DNA from: Rhodobium orientis
GTDB taxonomy: Bacteria; Pseudomonadota; Alphaproteobacteria; Rhizobiales; Rhodobiaceae
NCBI RefSeq assembly: GCF_003258835.1
Contig: NZ_NPEV01000008.1
Coordinates: 58,689 to 122,688 of the forward strand
Direction: 5' to 3'
Length of the DNA stretch: 64,000 nt
Below are positions 17,572-28,201 of this stretch, in pieces; within the stretch, counting starts at the first letter, position 1; each line of letters begins with the position of its first letter. The translations under genes were made by a program, and so were the position numbers. The notes under the pieces are model-generated. The model was not told the origin of the DNA and made no database searches. It saw nothing but the letters and a program-made list of their open reading frames with translations.

Positions 17572-19995
17572 TCAGAATTGGGTGCCGCCGCCGATCCGGA
17601 AGACCTGCGTCTCGTCCCACTTGCTCTTGACGATCGGCCAGGCGAAGTCGGCGCGGATCGGACCGAACGGCGAGTGCCAGATGACGCCGAAGCCGGCCGC
17701 CCAGCGCAGGTCGCCATTGTCGCCCACCACATTGACGCGGCGGAAGAAGTTGGCGCTGTCGTCGACGTCGACCAGCGTGCCGGCATCGGTGAAGAGCGCG
17801 CCTTCAAGCCCGATCTCGCTCGGCACGGCCGGCAGCGGGAACGTCGCTTCGGCCGTTCCTGCGATATAGTAGCGGCCGCCGAGTGCGTCGCGGGTCATGC
17901 CGTCACGCGGACCGATGCCCTTGGTGCCGAAACCGCGGATGGTCTCGCCGCCGAGGAAGAAGTGATCCGGCAGCTTCAGGCGGTCGTCGAGGCTTTCGAT
18001 GTGACCGGCCTTGACCTTCAGCATGCCGACGATGCCGCGGTCCGCCCAGATCTCGCGATAGGCGCGGCCCTCGACGGTGGTGCGGATGAACGCCACGTCG
18101 CCGCCGACGCCGGCGAATTCCTGCTGGAACTTGCCATAGTAGCCATCGCGCGGCCGCTTGATGTCGTCGCGGGTGTCATAGATCAGCGAGTAGCCGATGA
18201 TCGAGGTGAAGGTCTCGCCGATGGCATCCTTGACCGCGAGCGAGGCTTCGTCCGTATCCAGGTTGCGGTCGAACTTCCCGTCGCCATTGCGATCACACGA
18301 CCGAGGGATCGGATCGCCCCGGTTGTATTTCCGCATGTAGCACCCGTCCTTCAGCTCGTCGGCGACGTCGAAGTCGCGCTGGTAAGCGGAGTAGGTCAGG
18401 TTAAGCTGGACTTCCTCGTTGAGGGGCAGGCCGAAGGTCAGGTTGCCGCCGGTCGTCGTCTCCTCATAGGAGCGATAATCGGTCTCCTCGTACTGCCGCC
18501 GGTAGAGATCGAAGCCGGCCGACAGGCGGCGGCCCATGAAATAGGGCTCGCGGAAGGAGAACTCGTAGGTGCGGGTGCTCTCGCCGCCGCCGACGGCGGC
18601 GCGGACGAACTGGCCGCGGCCGAGGAAGTTGCGCTCGGTGATGGAGACGTCGCCGATGACGCCTTCGGCCGAGGAATAGCCCGCACCGAAGGAGAGTTCA
18701 CCCGTCGCCTGCTCCTCGACGTTGACGACGATGACCACGCGGTCGGCGGAGCTGCCGCGCTGGGTCGTGATCGCCACGTCCTTGAAGAAGCCGAGATTCT
18801 TCAGCCGGCGCTTGGCCTTGTTGATCAGCACGCGGTTGAACGCATCACCCTCGGCGAAGTCGAGCTCGCGCCGGATGACGTAGTCGCGGGTCCGCGTATT
18901 GCCGCGGATATCGATGCGCTCGATGTAGACCCGCGGGCCCTCGTCGACGTGATAGGTGATGTTGATGGTGTGGTTTTCGTAGTCGCGCTCGCCGCGCGGA
19001 TTGACCTCGGCAAAGGCGTAGCCGCGTTCGGACACTTCCAGCACGATGTCTTCGAGGGTCTTGTCGACCTCGCGCGAATCGTAAGTGTCGCCCGGATCGG
19101 TGCGCACGGCACTGGCCAGCTCCTCCGGCCCGACGGACGCGAGCGAGCTTTGGACGTTGACTTCGCCGATGGTGTACTGCTCGCCCTCTTCGACGGTGAA
19201 GGTGACGAAGAAGGTGTTGCGCTCACGGTCGAGGTCGGCGACCGCGGAAATGATCCGGAAGTCGGCATAGCCGTGCCGCAGATAGTACTCGCGCAGGGCC
19301 TCCTGGTCGGACTCAAGCCGGCTCGGGTCGTAGCTGTCTGTGCTGCGGATGAAGCTCAACAGGCCCGATTCGCGCGTCTTGATGACGTCGCGCAGGCGGC
19401 TGTCGCTGAATGCGTGGTTGCCGATGAAATTGATGCGGGCAACGCCGGTCTTGTCGCCCTCGTTGATCTCGAAGACCAGATTGACCCGGTTCTGGGCCAG
19501 CTTGATGATCTTCGGCTCGACCGTCGCGCGGTAGCGGCCCTTGCGCCGGTACAACTCCAGAAGAAGCTGCGTGTCGGCCTCGACCTTGGCCCGGCTGAGG
19601 ACCGAGCGCGGCTTCGACTTGACCTGCGTCAACAGCATCTTGTCGTCGTACTTGTCATTGCCCTCGAACGAGACCTTGTAGATCAGCGCGTTCTCGGTGA
19701 CGGAGACGACGAGCACGGCGCCGCGCTTGTTGATGGCGACGTCGGAGAAGAGACCGGTGGCGTAGAGAGCCCTGAGGGAATCGTCGACGTCCTGGTCGCT
19801 GTATGCGCGCCGCGGCTGGACCGTCATGTAGGCGCGGACGGTCTCGTCCTCGACCCGTTCGTTGCCGGTGACATCGATTCGATTGACAACAGCGGCCACG
19901 GCACTCGTGACGCTGAACGTCTGTGCAACGCATGCTACTGCCAGCAACAACGCGGCGATGGTCGTCGCCCGCAGAGCAGTTCCTATAACTCGCAT
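17572..19995 (-). CDS. bamA: outer membrane protein assembly factor BamA
   Basis: Essential beta-barrel insertase of the outer membrane. 807 residues, with an N-terminal signal peptide (TIAALLLAVACVAQTFSVTS), five POTRA domains over roughly residues 45-450 (first VVNRIDVTGNERVEDETVRA), then the 16-strand Omp85 barrel with conserved GFGTKGIGPRD and ending in a C-terminal phenylalanine (RIGGGTQF), the expected beta-signal. It follows rseP by about 150 nt and leads into the lpxD-fabZ-lpxA-lpxI-lpxB block. Confidence 0.97.
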   Translation of the reverse strand: MRVIGTALRATTIAALLLAVACVAQTFSVTSAVAAVVNRIDVTGNERVEDETVRAYMTVQPRRAYSDQDVDDSLRALYATGLFSDVAINKRGAVLVVSVTENALIYKVSFEGNDKYDDKMLLTQVKSKPRSVLSRAKVEADTQLLLELYRRKGRYRATVEPKIIKLAQNRVNLVFEINEGDKTGVARINFIGNHAFSDSRLRDVIKTRESGLLSFIRSTDSYDPSRLESDQEALREYYLRHGYADFRIISAVADLDRERNTFFVTFTVEEGEQYTIGEVNVQSSLASVGPEELASAVRTDPGDTYDSREVDKTLEDIVLEVSERGYAFAEVNPRGERDYENHTINITYHVDEGPRVYIERIDIRGNTRTRDYVIRRELDFAEGDAFNRVLINKAKRRLKNLGFFKDVAITTQRGSSADRVVIVVNVEEQATGELSFGAGYSSAEGVIGDVSITERNFLGRGQFVRAAVGGGESTRTYEFSFREPYFMGRRLSAGFDLYRRQYEETDYRSYEETTTGGNLTFGLPLNEEVQLNLTYSAYQRDFDVADELKDGCYMRKYNRGDPIPRSCDRNGDGKFDRNLDTDEASLAVKDAIGETFTSIIGYSLIYDTRDDIKRPRDGYYGKFQQEFAGVGGDVAFIRTTVEGRAYREIWADRGIVGMLKVKAGHIESLDDRLKLPDHFFLGGETIRGFGTKGIGPRDGMTRDALGGRYYIAGTAEATFPLPAVPSEIGLEGALFTDAGTLVDVDDSANFFRRVNVVGDNGDLRWAAGFGVIWHSPFGPIRADFAWPIVKSKWDETQVFRIGGGTQF

Positions 19996-20146
19996 CGGGG
20001 TTGGTCGCCCTTTTCTGCCGAAGGTTTCGCCGAGACGAATTGGCCTATCATCCCGAGGTTCCTTGACGTTTTACAGGGTTTGAGAGGCCGTGCAAGCCGG
20101 CCTTTGGGGGAAAGCACCTAATTTCGGTCACACCGTTGCGCGGCGG

Positions 20147-21298
20147 TCACGGTTTTGCGGCGCCAAAGAAGCTGAGGGTGGTTATGTCGTTCCATGTGAC
20201 AAAGATCATGAGGGACAAAACCAGTGCGAATCCAACGCGGTAGCTGAGATCCATGACACGTTCGGAAAGCGGCCGGCCGCGCACCGCCTCAATCGCGTAG
20301 AAGGCCAGATGGCCACCGTCCAGCAGCGGAATCGGCACCAGGTTGATGAGGCCGATGCTGATCGACAGCACCGCGATCAGGTTGATGAGCTGCATGACGC
20401 CGAGGGACGCCACCTGGCCGGAGATGTGGGCGACACGAATCGGGCCGCCGAGCTGGTCGGCCGGATTGCGGCCGGCGATGACGCCGCCGACATAGTCGAC
20501 GGTGCGCTCCAGGACGTCCCAGGTCTCTTCGACCGCTGCCGCGAAGGCGGTGTGCGGCAGGTAGGTCTTGACGATGACGTCGGACGGCTTGGTGCTGCGG
20601 CCGATGCCGAGAATGCCGAGGCGCTGCTCGTTGCCGAAGCGGTCCTCGATGGTGCGCAGCTCCGGCGTCACCACCAGGTCGCGGCGGGTGCCGTCGCGCT
20701 CCACGACGACGTCGAGCGGCAGTCCGGCATTGACGCTGACCATGCGCTGGACGTCGGCGAAGCTCTCGATCGACTGGCCGTCGATCTCCACGATCCGGTC
20801 GCCGGGCTCGAAACCGGCTGCCGCCGCGGCGCTCTGCGGCTGCACGGTATCGACGCGGGCCGACACCATCTGCTTGCCGTAAATGCTGAAAAACAGCGTG
20901 AAAATGGCGATCGCCAGGACGAAATTCGCAAGCGGTCCGGCGGCAACGACGGCGGCGCGCTGCCACAGCGGCTTGGCCGGGAAGCTGACGGAGCGTTCGC
21001 TGGCGTTCATGGCGGCGACGGCATCCCGGTCCGGCGTGCTGGCGGCGCCCTCGTCGCCGTAGAACTTGACGAATCCGCCGAGCGGGATGGCCGAGACCTT
21101 CCAGCGGGTGCCGTGCCGATCCACGCGGCCGAACAGCTCCGGGCCGAAGCCGATGGAGAACACCAGCACCCGGATGCCGCACCAGCGGGCGACGAGGAAA
21201 TGGCCGAGCTCGTGGAAAAACACGACGACGGTCAGGACGATGAGGAACGGCAGGATGGTTCCTACCAGCACCGACCCGGTTCCAGTGATGATTTCCAT
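20147..21298 (-). CDS. rseP: site-2 RIP metalloprotease RseP
   Basis: Intramembrane zinc protease that cleaves transmembrane anti-sigma factors and signal-peptide remnants. 383 residues. The zinc motif HELGH is in the first membrane helix (VVFFHELGHFLVARW), a single PDZ domain follows (AAAAAGFEPGDRIVEIDGQS), and the third zinc ligand is in PLLDGGHLAFYAIEAV near the C-terminus. E. coli RseP has two PDZ domains; only one is obvious here, as in many alphaproteobacterial members. It lies between dxr and bamA, the widely conserved order. Confidence 0.95.
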   Translation of the reverse strand: MEIITGTGSVLVGTILPFLIVLTVVVFFHELGHFLVARWCGIRVLVFSIGFGPELFGRVDRHGTRWKVSAIPLGGFVKFYGDEGAASTPDRDAVAAMNASERSVSFPAKPLWQRAAVVAAGPLANFVLAIAIFTLFFSIYGKQMVSARVDTVQPQSAAAAAGFEPGDRIVEIDGQSIESFADVQRMVSVNAGLPLDVVVERDGTRRDLVVTPELRTIEDRFGNEQRLGILGIGRSTKPSDVIVKTYLPHTAFAAAVEETWDVLERTVDYVGGVIAGRNPADQLGGPIRVAHISGQVASLGVMQLINLIAVLSISIGLINLVPIPLLDGGHLAFYAIEAVRGRPLSERVMDLSYRVGFALVLSLMIFVTWNDITTLSFFGAAKP

Positions 21299-21458
21299 GT
21301 GACGGCCTTCTTAAATCATGCGTCGACGGCAGCACCGCGCCGGGAAAGCGCCAGGCTAACCGAACTTTCCTACAAAATGTTACCTGCCGGGCGTCGTCAA
21401 CCGCTGCGTGCCCGGTATCGCTCGACTGCGGTTGTCGTTGGCGCCCTCGTTACGCCCA

Positions 21459-22697
21459 TCATGCGGCCATGATGTGGCGGGTCAGGGCGCGGGTTTCCGA
21501 ATCGAGCTCCAGGGCGGCCTCGAGCGAGCCGGGCTCCTTCAGGAGACCGCGCTTTTCGGCGGCATCCAGCGCCGCCTCGACGGTGCCGGCGATGTCGAGA
21601 AAACCGATCCGCTCGGCGAGAAAGGCGTGGACGGCGATCTCGTTGGCGGCGTTGAGAACCGTCGGTGCCCCCTCGCCCCGCTTCAGCGCGGCAAGCGCCA
21701 GGGCAAATGCCGGGAAGCGGTCGAAGTCGGGCTTTTCGAAGGTGAGTGTCGCCAGCGCCGCCAGGTCGAGCCGGGCGCTCGGCGCGGTGCCGCGCTCCGG
21801 CCAGGACAGGCAATGGGCGATCGGCGTGCGCATGTCCGGCGCGCCCAACTGCGCGAGCAGCGAGCCGTCCTCGTACTGGACGAGGCCGTGGATCGCCGAT
21901 TGCGGGTGGATCAGGGCCTCGAACTGATGCGCTTCGAGCGGGAACAGATGGAAGGCCTCGATGATCTCCAGGCCCTTGTTCATCAGGGTCGCCGAATCGA
22001 TGGTGATCTTGGCGCCCATCGACCAGTTGGGGTGCTTGAGGGCCTGGCTGGGCTTTGCCTGTTCCATCTCCGCGCGGGTCCAGGTGCGGAACGGGCCGCC
22101 CGACGCGGTCAGAATCACCTTTTCGATGCGGCCGACATTTTCCCGGTCGAAGACCTGGAAGACGGCGTTGTGCTCGGAATCCACCGGCAGCACCCGGGCG
22201 CCGGCGCGCGCCACCTCGGCCATGAAGAGGGATCCGGCACAGACGAGGCATTCCTTGTTTGCAAGGCCGATGCGCCCGCCGCCCTGGACGGCGCGCAGGG
22301 CCGGCTCAAGGCCGGCGGCCCCGGTGATGCCGGCCATCACCATGTCGGCCGGCATGGTCGCCGCTTCGATCAGGGCGGCACGGCCGCTAGCTGCCTCGAT
22401 GCCGGTGCCGGCAAGGGCGTCGGCGAGCGTTGCATAATGCGCATCGTCGGCAATGACGGCGCGCTCGGGCCGGAATTTCAGCGCGATCTCGATCAGCTTG
22501 TCGACGCTCGACTGGGCGGTGACGGCAACCAGCCGGTAGCGGTCCGGCGCGCGGTCCACGAGATCGAGGGTGCTGGTGCCGATCGACCCGGTGGCGCCGA
22601 AGACGGAAAGGCTCATCTGCCCGGCAGCGCTGGGTCGGGCGTCGGGCGCTTCGGCGATCGTAAGGTCCGGTTGGGGTCTCGACATCACATCTACCAT
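21459..22697 (-). CDS. dxr: 1-deoxy-D-xylulose 5-phosphate reductoisomerase
   Basis: NADPH-dependent second step of the MEP isoprenoid pathway, supplying precursors for undecaprenyl phosphate made by the adjacent uppS. 412 residues: NADPH-binding VFGATGSIGTSTLDLV, catalytic region SEHNAVFQVF, and the substrate-loop SGGPFRTWTRAEME. The first ATG at 22697 overlaps the cdsA stop codon; an in-frame ATG four codons later is an alternative. Confidence 0.97.
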   Translation of the reverse strand: MVDVMSRPQPDLTIAEAPDARPSAAGQMSLSVFGATGSIGTSTLDLVDRAPDRYRLVAVTAQSSVDKLIEIALKFRPERAVIADDAHYATLADALAGTGIEAASGRAALIEAATMPADMVMAGITGAAGLEPALRAVQGGGRIGLANKECLVCAGSLFMAEVARAGARVLPVDSEHNAVFQVFDRENVGRIEKVILTASGGPFRTWTRAEMEQAKPSQALKHPNWSMGAKITIDSATLMNKGLEIIEAFHLFPLEAHQFEALIHPQSAIHGLVQYEDGSLLAQLGAPDMRTPIAHCLSWPERGTAPSARLDLAALATLTFEKPDFDRFPAFALALAALKRGEGAPTVLNAANEIAVHAFLAERIGFLDIAGTVEAALDAAEKRGLLKEPGSLEAALELDSETRALTRHIMAA

Positions 22698-23572
22698 AAC
22701 AGCAATCCGGCGGCCGGGTGGAACAGTCCGCCGCGGAGCCAGCCGATCAATGCGCCCAGAATGGCAGCGGCAATGAGGGCGTCAACGCGGTCCATCAGCC
22801 CACCATGGCCCGGGATCAGCGATCCGGAATCCTTGCGGCCGACCCGGCGCTTGATCGCCGATTCGAAGAGATCGCCGAGCTGGCCGGCGACGGAAAGGAG
22901 CGCGGCGGTGGCGGCAACGCCGATGCCGGCCGGAAGGCCTGCGGCAATGACGACACCCATGCCGGCGGCAACGCCGATGACGAGGCCGCCGATGGCGCCG
23001 GACCAGGTCTTGTTCGGCGAGACCTTCGGCCAGAGCTTCGGCCCGCCGAGCCCGCGGCCGGTGAAATAGGCGGCGATGTCGCTCGCCCAGACGACCGCGA
23101 ACAGGAACAGGACGGCGGCAAGGCCGAGCGGCCCGGCGCGCAGCGAGATCAGCGCGACGCCGCCGAGGCCGGCGTATAGGAGGCCGGTGGCGAGCCCGAA
23201 GGACGAGCGCACGAGCCTGACCAGCATGAACAGGATTCCGGTCGCGACCGCGATGAGAGCCAGCCCAGGCACCGGCCCGAGAACCGCCGTTGCGGCAACG
23301 GCGGCGACCGTCGCGGCGCCGACGATGCCGACGCCGACCTTGGAGGCGCCGCGGATCGTGATCGAGGCCCATTCCAGAAAGACGATGGCCGTGCCGAGAA
23401 CGACGAGGCCGGCATAGAAGAGACCGCCGAACCAGGTCGCGGCAACGGCGAGCGGCAGCAGCACCACCGCAGAGGCGATGCGCAGCAGCAATTCGTGCTT
23501 TTTCGGCTGAACGGGCGCCGCCGGCCGCACCGGCCGGCGAACCCTGGGCCGTAGCGGCTCGGCGCCGCTCAT
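22691..23572 (-). CDS. cdsA: phosphatidate cytidylyltransferase
   Basis: Integral membrane enzyme making CDP-diacylglycerol, the branch point of phospholipid synthesis. 293 residues: a basic Pro-rich N-terminal tail ([20 protein letters not shown]) followed by about eight hydrophobic helices and the C-terminal family signature [20 protein letters not shown]. The start codon overlaps the uppS stop by 4 nt and its end overlaps dxr, indicating coupled translation. Confidence 0.95.
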   Translation of the reverse strand: MSGAEPLRPRVRRPVRPAAPVQPKKHELLLRIASAVVLLPLAVAATWFGGLFYAGLVVLGTAIVFLEWASITIRGASKVGVGIVGAATVAAVAATAVLGPVPGLALIAVATGILFMLVRLVRSSFGLATGLLYAGLGGVALISLRAGPLGLAAVLFLFAVVWASDIAAYFTGRGLGGPKLWPKVSPNKTWSGAIGGLVIGVAAGMGVVIAAGLPAGIGVAATAALLSVAGQLGDLFESAIKRRVGRKDSGSLIPGHGGLMDRVDALIAAAILGALIGWLRGGLFHPAAGLLLW

Positions 23573-24339
23573 CTCGGCCTCGCGCGCGCCTCGACACCCC
23601 CGAAACGCCGGTCGCGGGCGTTGAATTCGGCAAGGGCCGCCCCGAAGGCGGTTTCATCGAAATCCGGCCAGTAGGTCGGAATGAAAACGAATTCCGAATA
23701 GGCGGCCTGCCAGAGCAGGAAATTGGAAAGGCGCTGCTCGCCACTGGTGCGGATGATGAGGTCCGGATCGGGCACGTCGCGGGTGTCGAGGGCGGCCGTC
23801 AGCGCCGTCTGGTCGATGGCGTCCGGACTCATCTCGCCGGCTGCGACGGCCGCGGCGATGCGCTGCACGGCGCGCACGATCTCGTCGCGGGCGCCATAGT
23901 TGAAAGCGATGACCAGCGTCATGCCGGTATTGCTGCGGGTCGTCGTCTCGGCGTCGTGAAGAAGCCGGCGCAGGTCGGGATTGAGCCGGTCGCGGGTGCC
24001 GATGATGCGCACCCGGACATTCTTGCGGTTGAGGTCGGCGAGATCGGAGCGGATGAACAGCCTCAGGAGCAGCATCAGCTCGGCGATCTCTGCCGGTGGC
24101 CGCGACCAGTTCTCGGACGAAAAGCTGAACAGGGTGAGATAGTCGATGCCGCGCTCGCGGGCATAGCGCACCGTCTTGCGCACCGCTTCCACCCCGCGCC
24201 TATGCCCCTCCGCGCGCGGCAGGCCGCGGGCGCTTGCCCAGCGACCGTTGCCGTCCATGATGATCGCCACATGCGACGGTGCCAGATCGTCGCCGGGCAA
24301 CTCCAGCGGAAGAGTAGAGGCTTCGAGGCGCACGGTCAT
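23569..24339 (-). CDS. uppS: undecaprenyl diphosphate synthase
   Basis: Cis-prenyltransferase producing the C55 lipid carrier precursor for peptidoglycan and surface glycans. I use the ATG at 24339 (256 residues); a TTG at 24354 would add five. Conserved segments are [13 protein letters not shown] with the catalytic Asp, [25 protein letters not shown] and, near the end, [19 protein letters not shown]. Located 33 nt after frr. Confidence 0.96.
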   Translation of the reverse strand: MTVRLEASTLPLELPGDDLAPSHVAIIMDGNGRWASARGLPRAEGHRRGVEAVRKTVRYARERGIDYLTLFSFSSENWSRPPAEIAELMLLLRLFIRSDLADLNRKNVRVRIIGTRDRLNPDLRRLLHDAETTTRSNTGMTLVIAFNYGARDEIVRAVQRIAAAVAAGEMSPDAIDQTALTAALDTRDVPDPDLIIRTSGEQRLSNFLLWQAAYSEFVFIPTYWPDFDETAFGAALAEFNARDRRFGGVEARARPR

Positions 24340-24372
24340 TGCGTCTACCACCAAAGGTCCGCGGCGACCGCC

Positions 24373-24936
24373 TCAGACCTGCTTGATTTCTTCTTCCTTA
24401 TGGGCGAGCAATTCATCAATGCTTTCAATATATGTGTCCGTCAGGGCCTGAATTTCTTCGCCTTGGGCGTGATGCTCGTCCTTGCTCATAACGCCTTCTT
24501 TTTCGAGCTTTTTCAAGGTCTCCATGCCGTCGCGGCGGACATGACGCACTGCAACGCGGGCCTGCTCGGCATACTTGTGGGCGATTTTGGCCAATTCCAA
24601 CCGGCGTTCCTCATTCAACTCCGGGATCGGAAGGCGCAGCAATTGCCCGTCCATGACCGGGTTGAGGCCGAGGCTTGATTCGCGGATCGCCTTGTCGACG
24701 GCATGGACCATCGACTTGTCCCAGACCTGGACGGAAATCATGCGCGACTCGGGAACACTGACCGTGGCCACCTGGTTGATCGGCATCTGCTGGCCGTAGG
24801 CCTCCACGGTGATCGGCTCAAGCAGCGCCGCCGAAGCGCGCCCGGTGCGCAGGCCCGACAGCTCCGTCTTCAGTACCGAGACCGCGCCGTCCATGCGCCG
24901 ACCGAGGTCGTCGAAATCGACTGATTGATGTTCCAT
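24373..24936 (-). CDS. frr: ribosome recycling factor
   Basis: Splits post-termination ribosomes with EF-G. The ATG at 24936 is preceded by GAGGAAATC and gives 187 residues, the normal length; upstream in-frame codons are disregarded. Typical RRF segments include [39 protein letters not shown] and the C-terminal [18 protein letters not shown]. It follows pyrH by 64 nt. Confidence 0.97.
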   Translation of the reverse strand: MEHQSVDFDDLGRRMDGAVSVLKTELSGLRTGRASAALLEPITVEAYGQQMPINQVATVSVPESRMISVQVWDKSMVHAVDKAIRESSLGLNPVMDGQLLRLPIPELNEERRLELAKIAHKYAEQARVAVRHVRRDGMETLKKLEKEGVMSKDEHHAQGEEIQALTDTYIESIDELLAHKEEEIKQV

Positions 24937-25000
24937 GATTTCCTCGCAAACATATGCTTTTGGCGTCGGCCGGACGCAGAGAGAAGCAGGCCAGTGGTGG

Positions 25001-25720
25001 TCAGTCGCCGACGACGGTCGCCCGGCCGCTGCCACACAAGACGTCAACAATCGCACCGGCCTGGTGAATCGAGAACACGATTATCGGAATCGAATTGTCG
25101 CGGGCAAGAGCAAAGGCGGCCATATCCATCACCGCGAGGCCTTTTTCGATCGCCTCGCGGTGGCCGAGGCGCTCGTAGCGGACGGCGGAGGGATCGGTCT
25201 TGGGGTCGGCGGAATAGACGCCGTCGACCTGGGTGCCCTTCAGGATGGCGTCGCAGCCCATCTCGGCGGCGCGCAGCGCGGCGCCGGAATCGGTGGTGAA
25301 GAACGGATTGCCGGTACCGCCGGCAAACAGCACCACCCTGCCCTCGTCCATCGCGGCCGTCGCCGCGCGCTGGGAAAACGGCTCGCAGATGTTCGGCATC
25401 GGCACCGCAGAGAGCACGGTTGCCGGCACCCCGCGCTTGGCGAGTGCGCCGTGGACGGCGATGCAGTTGATGACCGTCGCCAGCATGCCCATGTGATCGC
25501 CGGCGACGCGGTTGCCGCCCTCGGCCGCCACCGTCATGCCGCGCACGATGTTGCCGCCGCCGATGACGAGGCCGACCTTGACCCCGAGGTCGACCGCCTC
25601 GGCGATCTCGCCGGCGATGCGGTCAACGAAGGCGCCATCGATGCCGTAGCCTTTGTCGCCCATCAGGGCCTCGCCGGACAGCTTCAGGATGACCTTGCCG
25701 TAGCGGGCGGTTTCCGTCAT
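25001..25720 (-). CDS. pyrH: UMP kinase
   Basis: Phosphorylates UMP to UDP, feeding both RNA and the UDP-sugar routes of this cluster. 239 residues with amino-acid-kinase fold signatures: [30 protein letters not shown], and [20 protein letters not shown]. First gene after the tsf terminator and probably the head of the pyrH-frr-uppS-cdsA-dxr-rseP-bamA-lpx unit. Confidence 0.97.
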   Translation of the reverse strand: MTETARYGKVILKLSGEALMGDKGYGIDGAFVDRIAGEIAEAVDLGVKVGLVIGGGNIVRGMTVAAEGGNRVAGDHMGMLATVINCIAVHGALAKRGVPATVLSAVPMPNICEPFSQRAATAAMDEGRVVLFAGGTGNPFFTTDSGAALRAAEMGCDAILKGTQVDGVYSADPKTDPSAVRYERLGHREAIEKGLAVMDMAAFALARDNSIPIIVFSIHQAGAIVDVLCGSGRATVVGD

Positions 25721-25766
25721 CGGACGTTCCTTATCCGGGTCGGGTTATCGGTGCGCAACGCAGATA

Positions 25767-25803
25767 CAAAAACGGCGCCGGATTTTTCGTCCGGCGCCGT
25801 TTG
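25767..25803 (-). terminator. intrinsic terminator of rpsB-tsf
   Basis: Immediately after the tsf stop codon (minus direction) is an 11-bp perfect GC stem, ACGGCGCCGGA paired with TCCGGCGCCGT, with loop CGAAAAA, followed by a T5 tract. This is a textbook rho-independent terminator and separates rpsB-tsf from pyrH. Confidence 0.9.
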
Positions 25804-25808
25804 CCAAA

Positions 25809-26735
25809 TCAGTTGCCGCCGGCCATCGCCTGGACTTCGGCGGCGAAGTCGTCGTCCTTCTTGTCGACGCCCTCGCCGACCTCGAAGCGGACGAACCCGG
25901 CGACCTTGATCGGCGCGCCGATCTCCTTCGATGCGGCCTCGACGGCCTTTTCGACGGTGTTGTCCGGATCGACGACGAAGGGCTGCTTCAGGAGCGCCAC
26001 TTCCTCGAAGAACTTGCGCATGCGGCCTTCCACCATCTTCTCGATGATGTTCTCCGGCTTGCCGGATTCGCGCGCCTGCTCCGAATAGACCGCGCGCTCG
26101 CGGGCGGCGACGTCGGCATCGACCTCATCGGGCGTCACGGCGAGCGGATTGGAGGCGGCAACGTGCATGGCGATCTGGCGGCCGAGCGCGTTGACGGCCT
26201 CGGCATCGCCGGTCGATTCCATGGCGACGATGACGCCGATCTTGCCAAGACCCGGCGCGATCGCGTTGTGCACATAGGACGAGATGACGCCGGCATCGAC
26301 GGCAAGGCCGGCGGCGCGGCGGAACGTCATGTTCTCGCCGATGGTGGCGATCTGCTCGCGCAGCTCGTCGTCGACGCTGTGCGACTTGCCGGGATAGGTC
26401 GCAGCGGCCGTCGCGTCGCGGTCGCCGCCGACGGTCAGCGCGGTCTCGGCGATGTCGCGCACCAGCTTCTGGAAGCCGTCGTTGCGGGCGACGAAGTCGG
26501 TCTCGGAGTTGATCTCCACGATGGCCGACTTGGCGCCGTCCGTTGCCACGCCCACGAGGCCCTCGGAGGCGACGCGGCCGGCCTTCTTGGCGGCTTTGGC
26601 AAGCCCCTTGGTGCGCAGCCAGTCGATGGCGGCTTCCATGTCGCCGTCGTTCTCCATCAGGGCCTTCTTGCAGTCCATCATGCCTGCGCCGGTCTTCTCG
26701 CGCAGTTCCTTGACTTGGGTGGCTGAAATGCTCAT
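25809..26735 (-). CDS. tsf: translation elongation factor Ts
   Basis: Guanine-nucleotide exchange factor for EF-Tu. 308 residues, normal size: the N-terminal UBA-like domain ([19 protein letters not shown]), the TDFVARN core motif, and the Ts dimerisation domains ([16 protein letters not shown], then [13 protein letters not shown]). It follows rpsB after a 127-nt spacer and ends 5 nt before an intrinsic terminator. Confidence 0.98.
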   Translation of the reverse strand: MSISATQVKELREKTGAGMMDCKKALMENDGDMEAAIDWLRTKGLAKAAKKAGRVASEGLVGVATDGAKSAIVEINSETDFVARNDGFQKLVRDIAETALTVGGDRDATAAATYPGKSHSVDDELREQIATIGENMTFRRAAGLAVDAGVISSYVHNAIAPGLGKIGVIVAMESTGDAEAVNALGRQIAMHVAASNPLAVTPDEVDADVAARERAVYSEQARESGKPENIIEKMVEGRMRKFFEEVALLKQPFVVDPDNTVEKAVEAASKEIGAPIKVAGFVRFEVGEGVDKKDDDFAAEVQAMAGGN

Positions 26736-26862
26736 CGGATCGCCTCGTTGTCGGTTTGTCTCAGCGAAGGGGTGTCAAAGGCGCGCACCGCCGGCGGACA
26801 CAATCCATCGACGGTGCGACACATTTATGATCTCCGGCCGTCTGCCGGCCGGCGGCGTGGTG

Positions 26863-27987
26863 TTACGCGTCCGCGCCTGCGAGGGTGGCGGCCTGGGAGA
26901 CCCATTCCTCGCGCTCGATGCGGCCCTTGAAGGCCAGCGCCTCGTCGATGCGCGCGATGTCTTCCGCGGAAAGGCCGGCCACCTGCGCGAACTTGGCGAT
27001 ACCGAGCTTGTTGAGCTTGGTCTCGATCACCGGGCCGATGCCGTTGATCTTCTTCAGATCGTCCGGCTCGCCTTCCGGCGCCTCAAAGAGCGCGACGAGC
27101 TCTTCCTCGCCCGCATCTTCGGAAGCAGCTTCGGCGGCAGGCTCTGCGGCCGGCGCCTCGGCGGCAACCTCCTCGGCGGTGGGAGCCTCAGCGGCGACTT
27201 CCTCGGTTGCCGGGGCCTCGGTCGCGACGTCGGCGAGCGCCGGCTCCTCGGTGAAGATCTCCTCGGCCTCGCCGATGTCGACACCCATGGAGCCCTGGGC
27301 CCGGCCGATGCCGTCGATGGCGGCGCGGGCGATCAGGTCGCAGTAAAGGTCGATGGCGCGGGCGGCGTCGTCATTGCCCGGGATCGGGAAGTCGATGCCG
27401 GCCGGATCGCAGTTGGTGTCGAGGATGGCGGCGACCGGGATGTTCAGCCGGCGCGCTTCCTGGATGGCGATCGATTCGCGGTTGGTGTCGATCACGAACA
27501 GAAGGTTCGGGATACCGCCCATGTCCTTGATGCCGCCGAGGTTGCGCTCAAGCTTCTCTCGCTCGCGCGACAGGAACAGGCGCTCCTTCTTGGTCAGCGC
27601 CTGGGCGGAGCCACCGTCCAGCATCTCCTCCAGCTTGCGCAGGCGCTGGATCGAGTTGGAAATGGTCTTCCAGTTGGTCAGCATGCCGCCGAGCCAGCGG
27701 GCGTTGACGAAATACTGGGCCGAGCGCCGCGCCGCATCGGCGACCGAATTCTGGGCCTGGCGCTTGGTGCCGACGAACAGCACGCGCCCGCCGCCGGAGA
27801 CGGTGTCGGACACGACCTTCAGCGCCTGATGCAGCAGCGGCACCGTCTGGGCGAGGTCGATGATGTGGACGTTGTTGCGAAGACCGAAGATGAAGGGATC
27901 CATCTTCGGGTTCCAGCGGTGACGTTGATGTCCGAAGTGCACGCCTGCTTCCAGGAGCTGGCGCATGGTAAAATCAGGCAGAGCCAT
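26863..27987 (-). CDS. rpsB: ribosomal protein S2 with long HhH-containing C-terminal extension
   Basis: Small-subunit protein S2. The ATG at 27987 ([20 protein letters not shown]) gives 374 residues, about 130 more than E. coli S2. The canonical fold ends near residue 250 ([17 protein letters not shown]). It is followed by an Ala/Glu-rich tract with 10-residue near-repeats ([20 protein letters not shown]) and a compact C-terminal module, residues 307-374, with a helix-hairpin-helix motif ([17 protein letters not shown]) and [12 protein letters not shown]. The same module ends NuoE in this window. Acidic extensions of S2 occur in other alphaproteobacteria; the function of this tail is unknown. 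Confidence 0.97.
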   Translation of the reverse strand: MALPDFTMRQLLEAGVHFGHQRHRWNPKMDPFIFGLRNNVHIIDLAQTVPLLHQALKVVSDTVSGGGRVLFVGTKRQAQNSVADAARRSAQYFVNARWLGGMLTNWKTISNSIQRLRKLEEMLDGGSAQALTKKERLFLSREREKLERNLGGIKDMGGIPNLLFVIDTNRESIAIQEARRLNIPVAAILDTNCDPAGIDFPIPGNDDAARAIDLYCDLIARAAIDGIGRAQGSMGVDIGEAEEIFTEEPALADVATEAPATEEVAAEAPTAEEVAAEAPAAEPAAEAASEDAGEEELVALFEAPEGEPDDLKKINGIGPVIETKLNKLGIAKFAQVAGLSAEDIARIDEALAFKGRIEREEWVSQAATLAGADA

Positions 27988-28030
27988 GGCTCGCGTTTCT
28001 CCGTTTTTCCGGTTCAGCCTCCGCGAGAGC

Positions 28031-28046
28031 ACGGCCTCATGGCCGT
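28031..28046 (-). promoter_or_regulatory. hairpin in rpsB 5' leader
   Basis: ACGGCC and GGCCGT arms around a 4-nt loop lie about 45-60 nt upstream of the rpsB start, within the leader of roughly 115 nt predicted from the promoter at 28112-28140. S2 operons are autoregulated through leader structures in several bacteria; whether this hairpin takes part is inference. Confidence 0.35.
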
Positions 28047-28111
28047 CGATACACCGGATGGACCCGTCCCTGTGTGGGGACGCGCCCTGCCCTCGCGTGT
28101 GGAATGGGCGC

Positions 28112-28140
28112 CTTATAAGGCGGGATTCCGCCCGTTGCAA
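28112..28140 (-). promoter_or_regulatory. sigma-70 promoter of rpsB-tsf
   Basis: On the minus strand TTGCAA (28140-28135), a 17-nt spacer and TATAAG (28117-28112) form a near-consensus housekeeping promoter in the 214-nt gap between dnaE and rpsB. The spacer itself contains a GGCGG/CCGCC inverted repeat. Confidence 0.7.
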
Positions 28141-28201
28141 GCGGCTTCGGGCCTGAAAATCCGCGAAACCGCCGCGCCGGTGGCGGGCGTTACGGCGGCG
28201 C

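Noticed and set aside
17347..20121. 924-codon plus-strand open frame opposite bamA and lpxD
   Set aside because: The minus strand encodes unmistakable BamA and LpxD; the plus frame is an antisense by-product of GC-rich codon bias with low-complexity Asp/Val/Gly-rich content.
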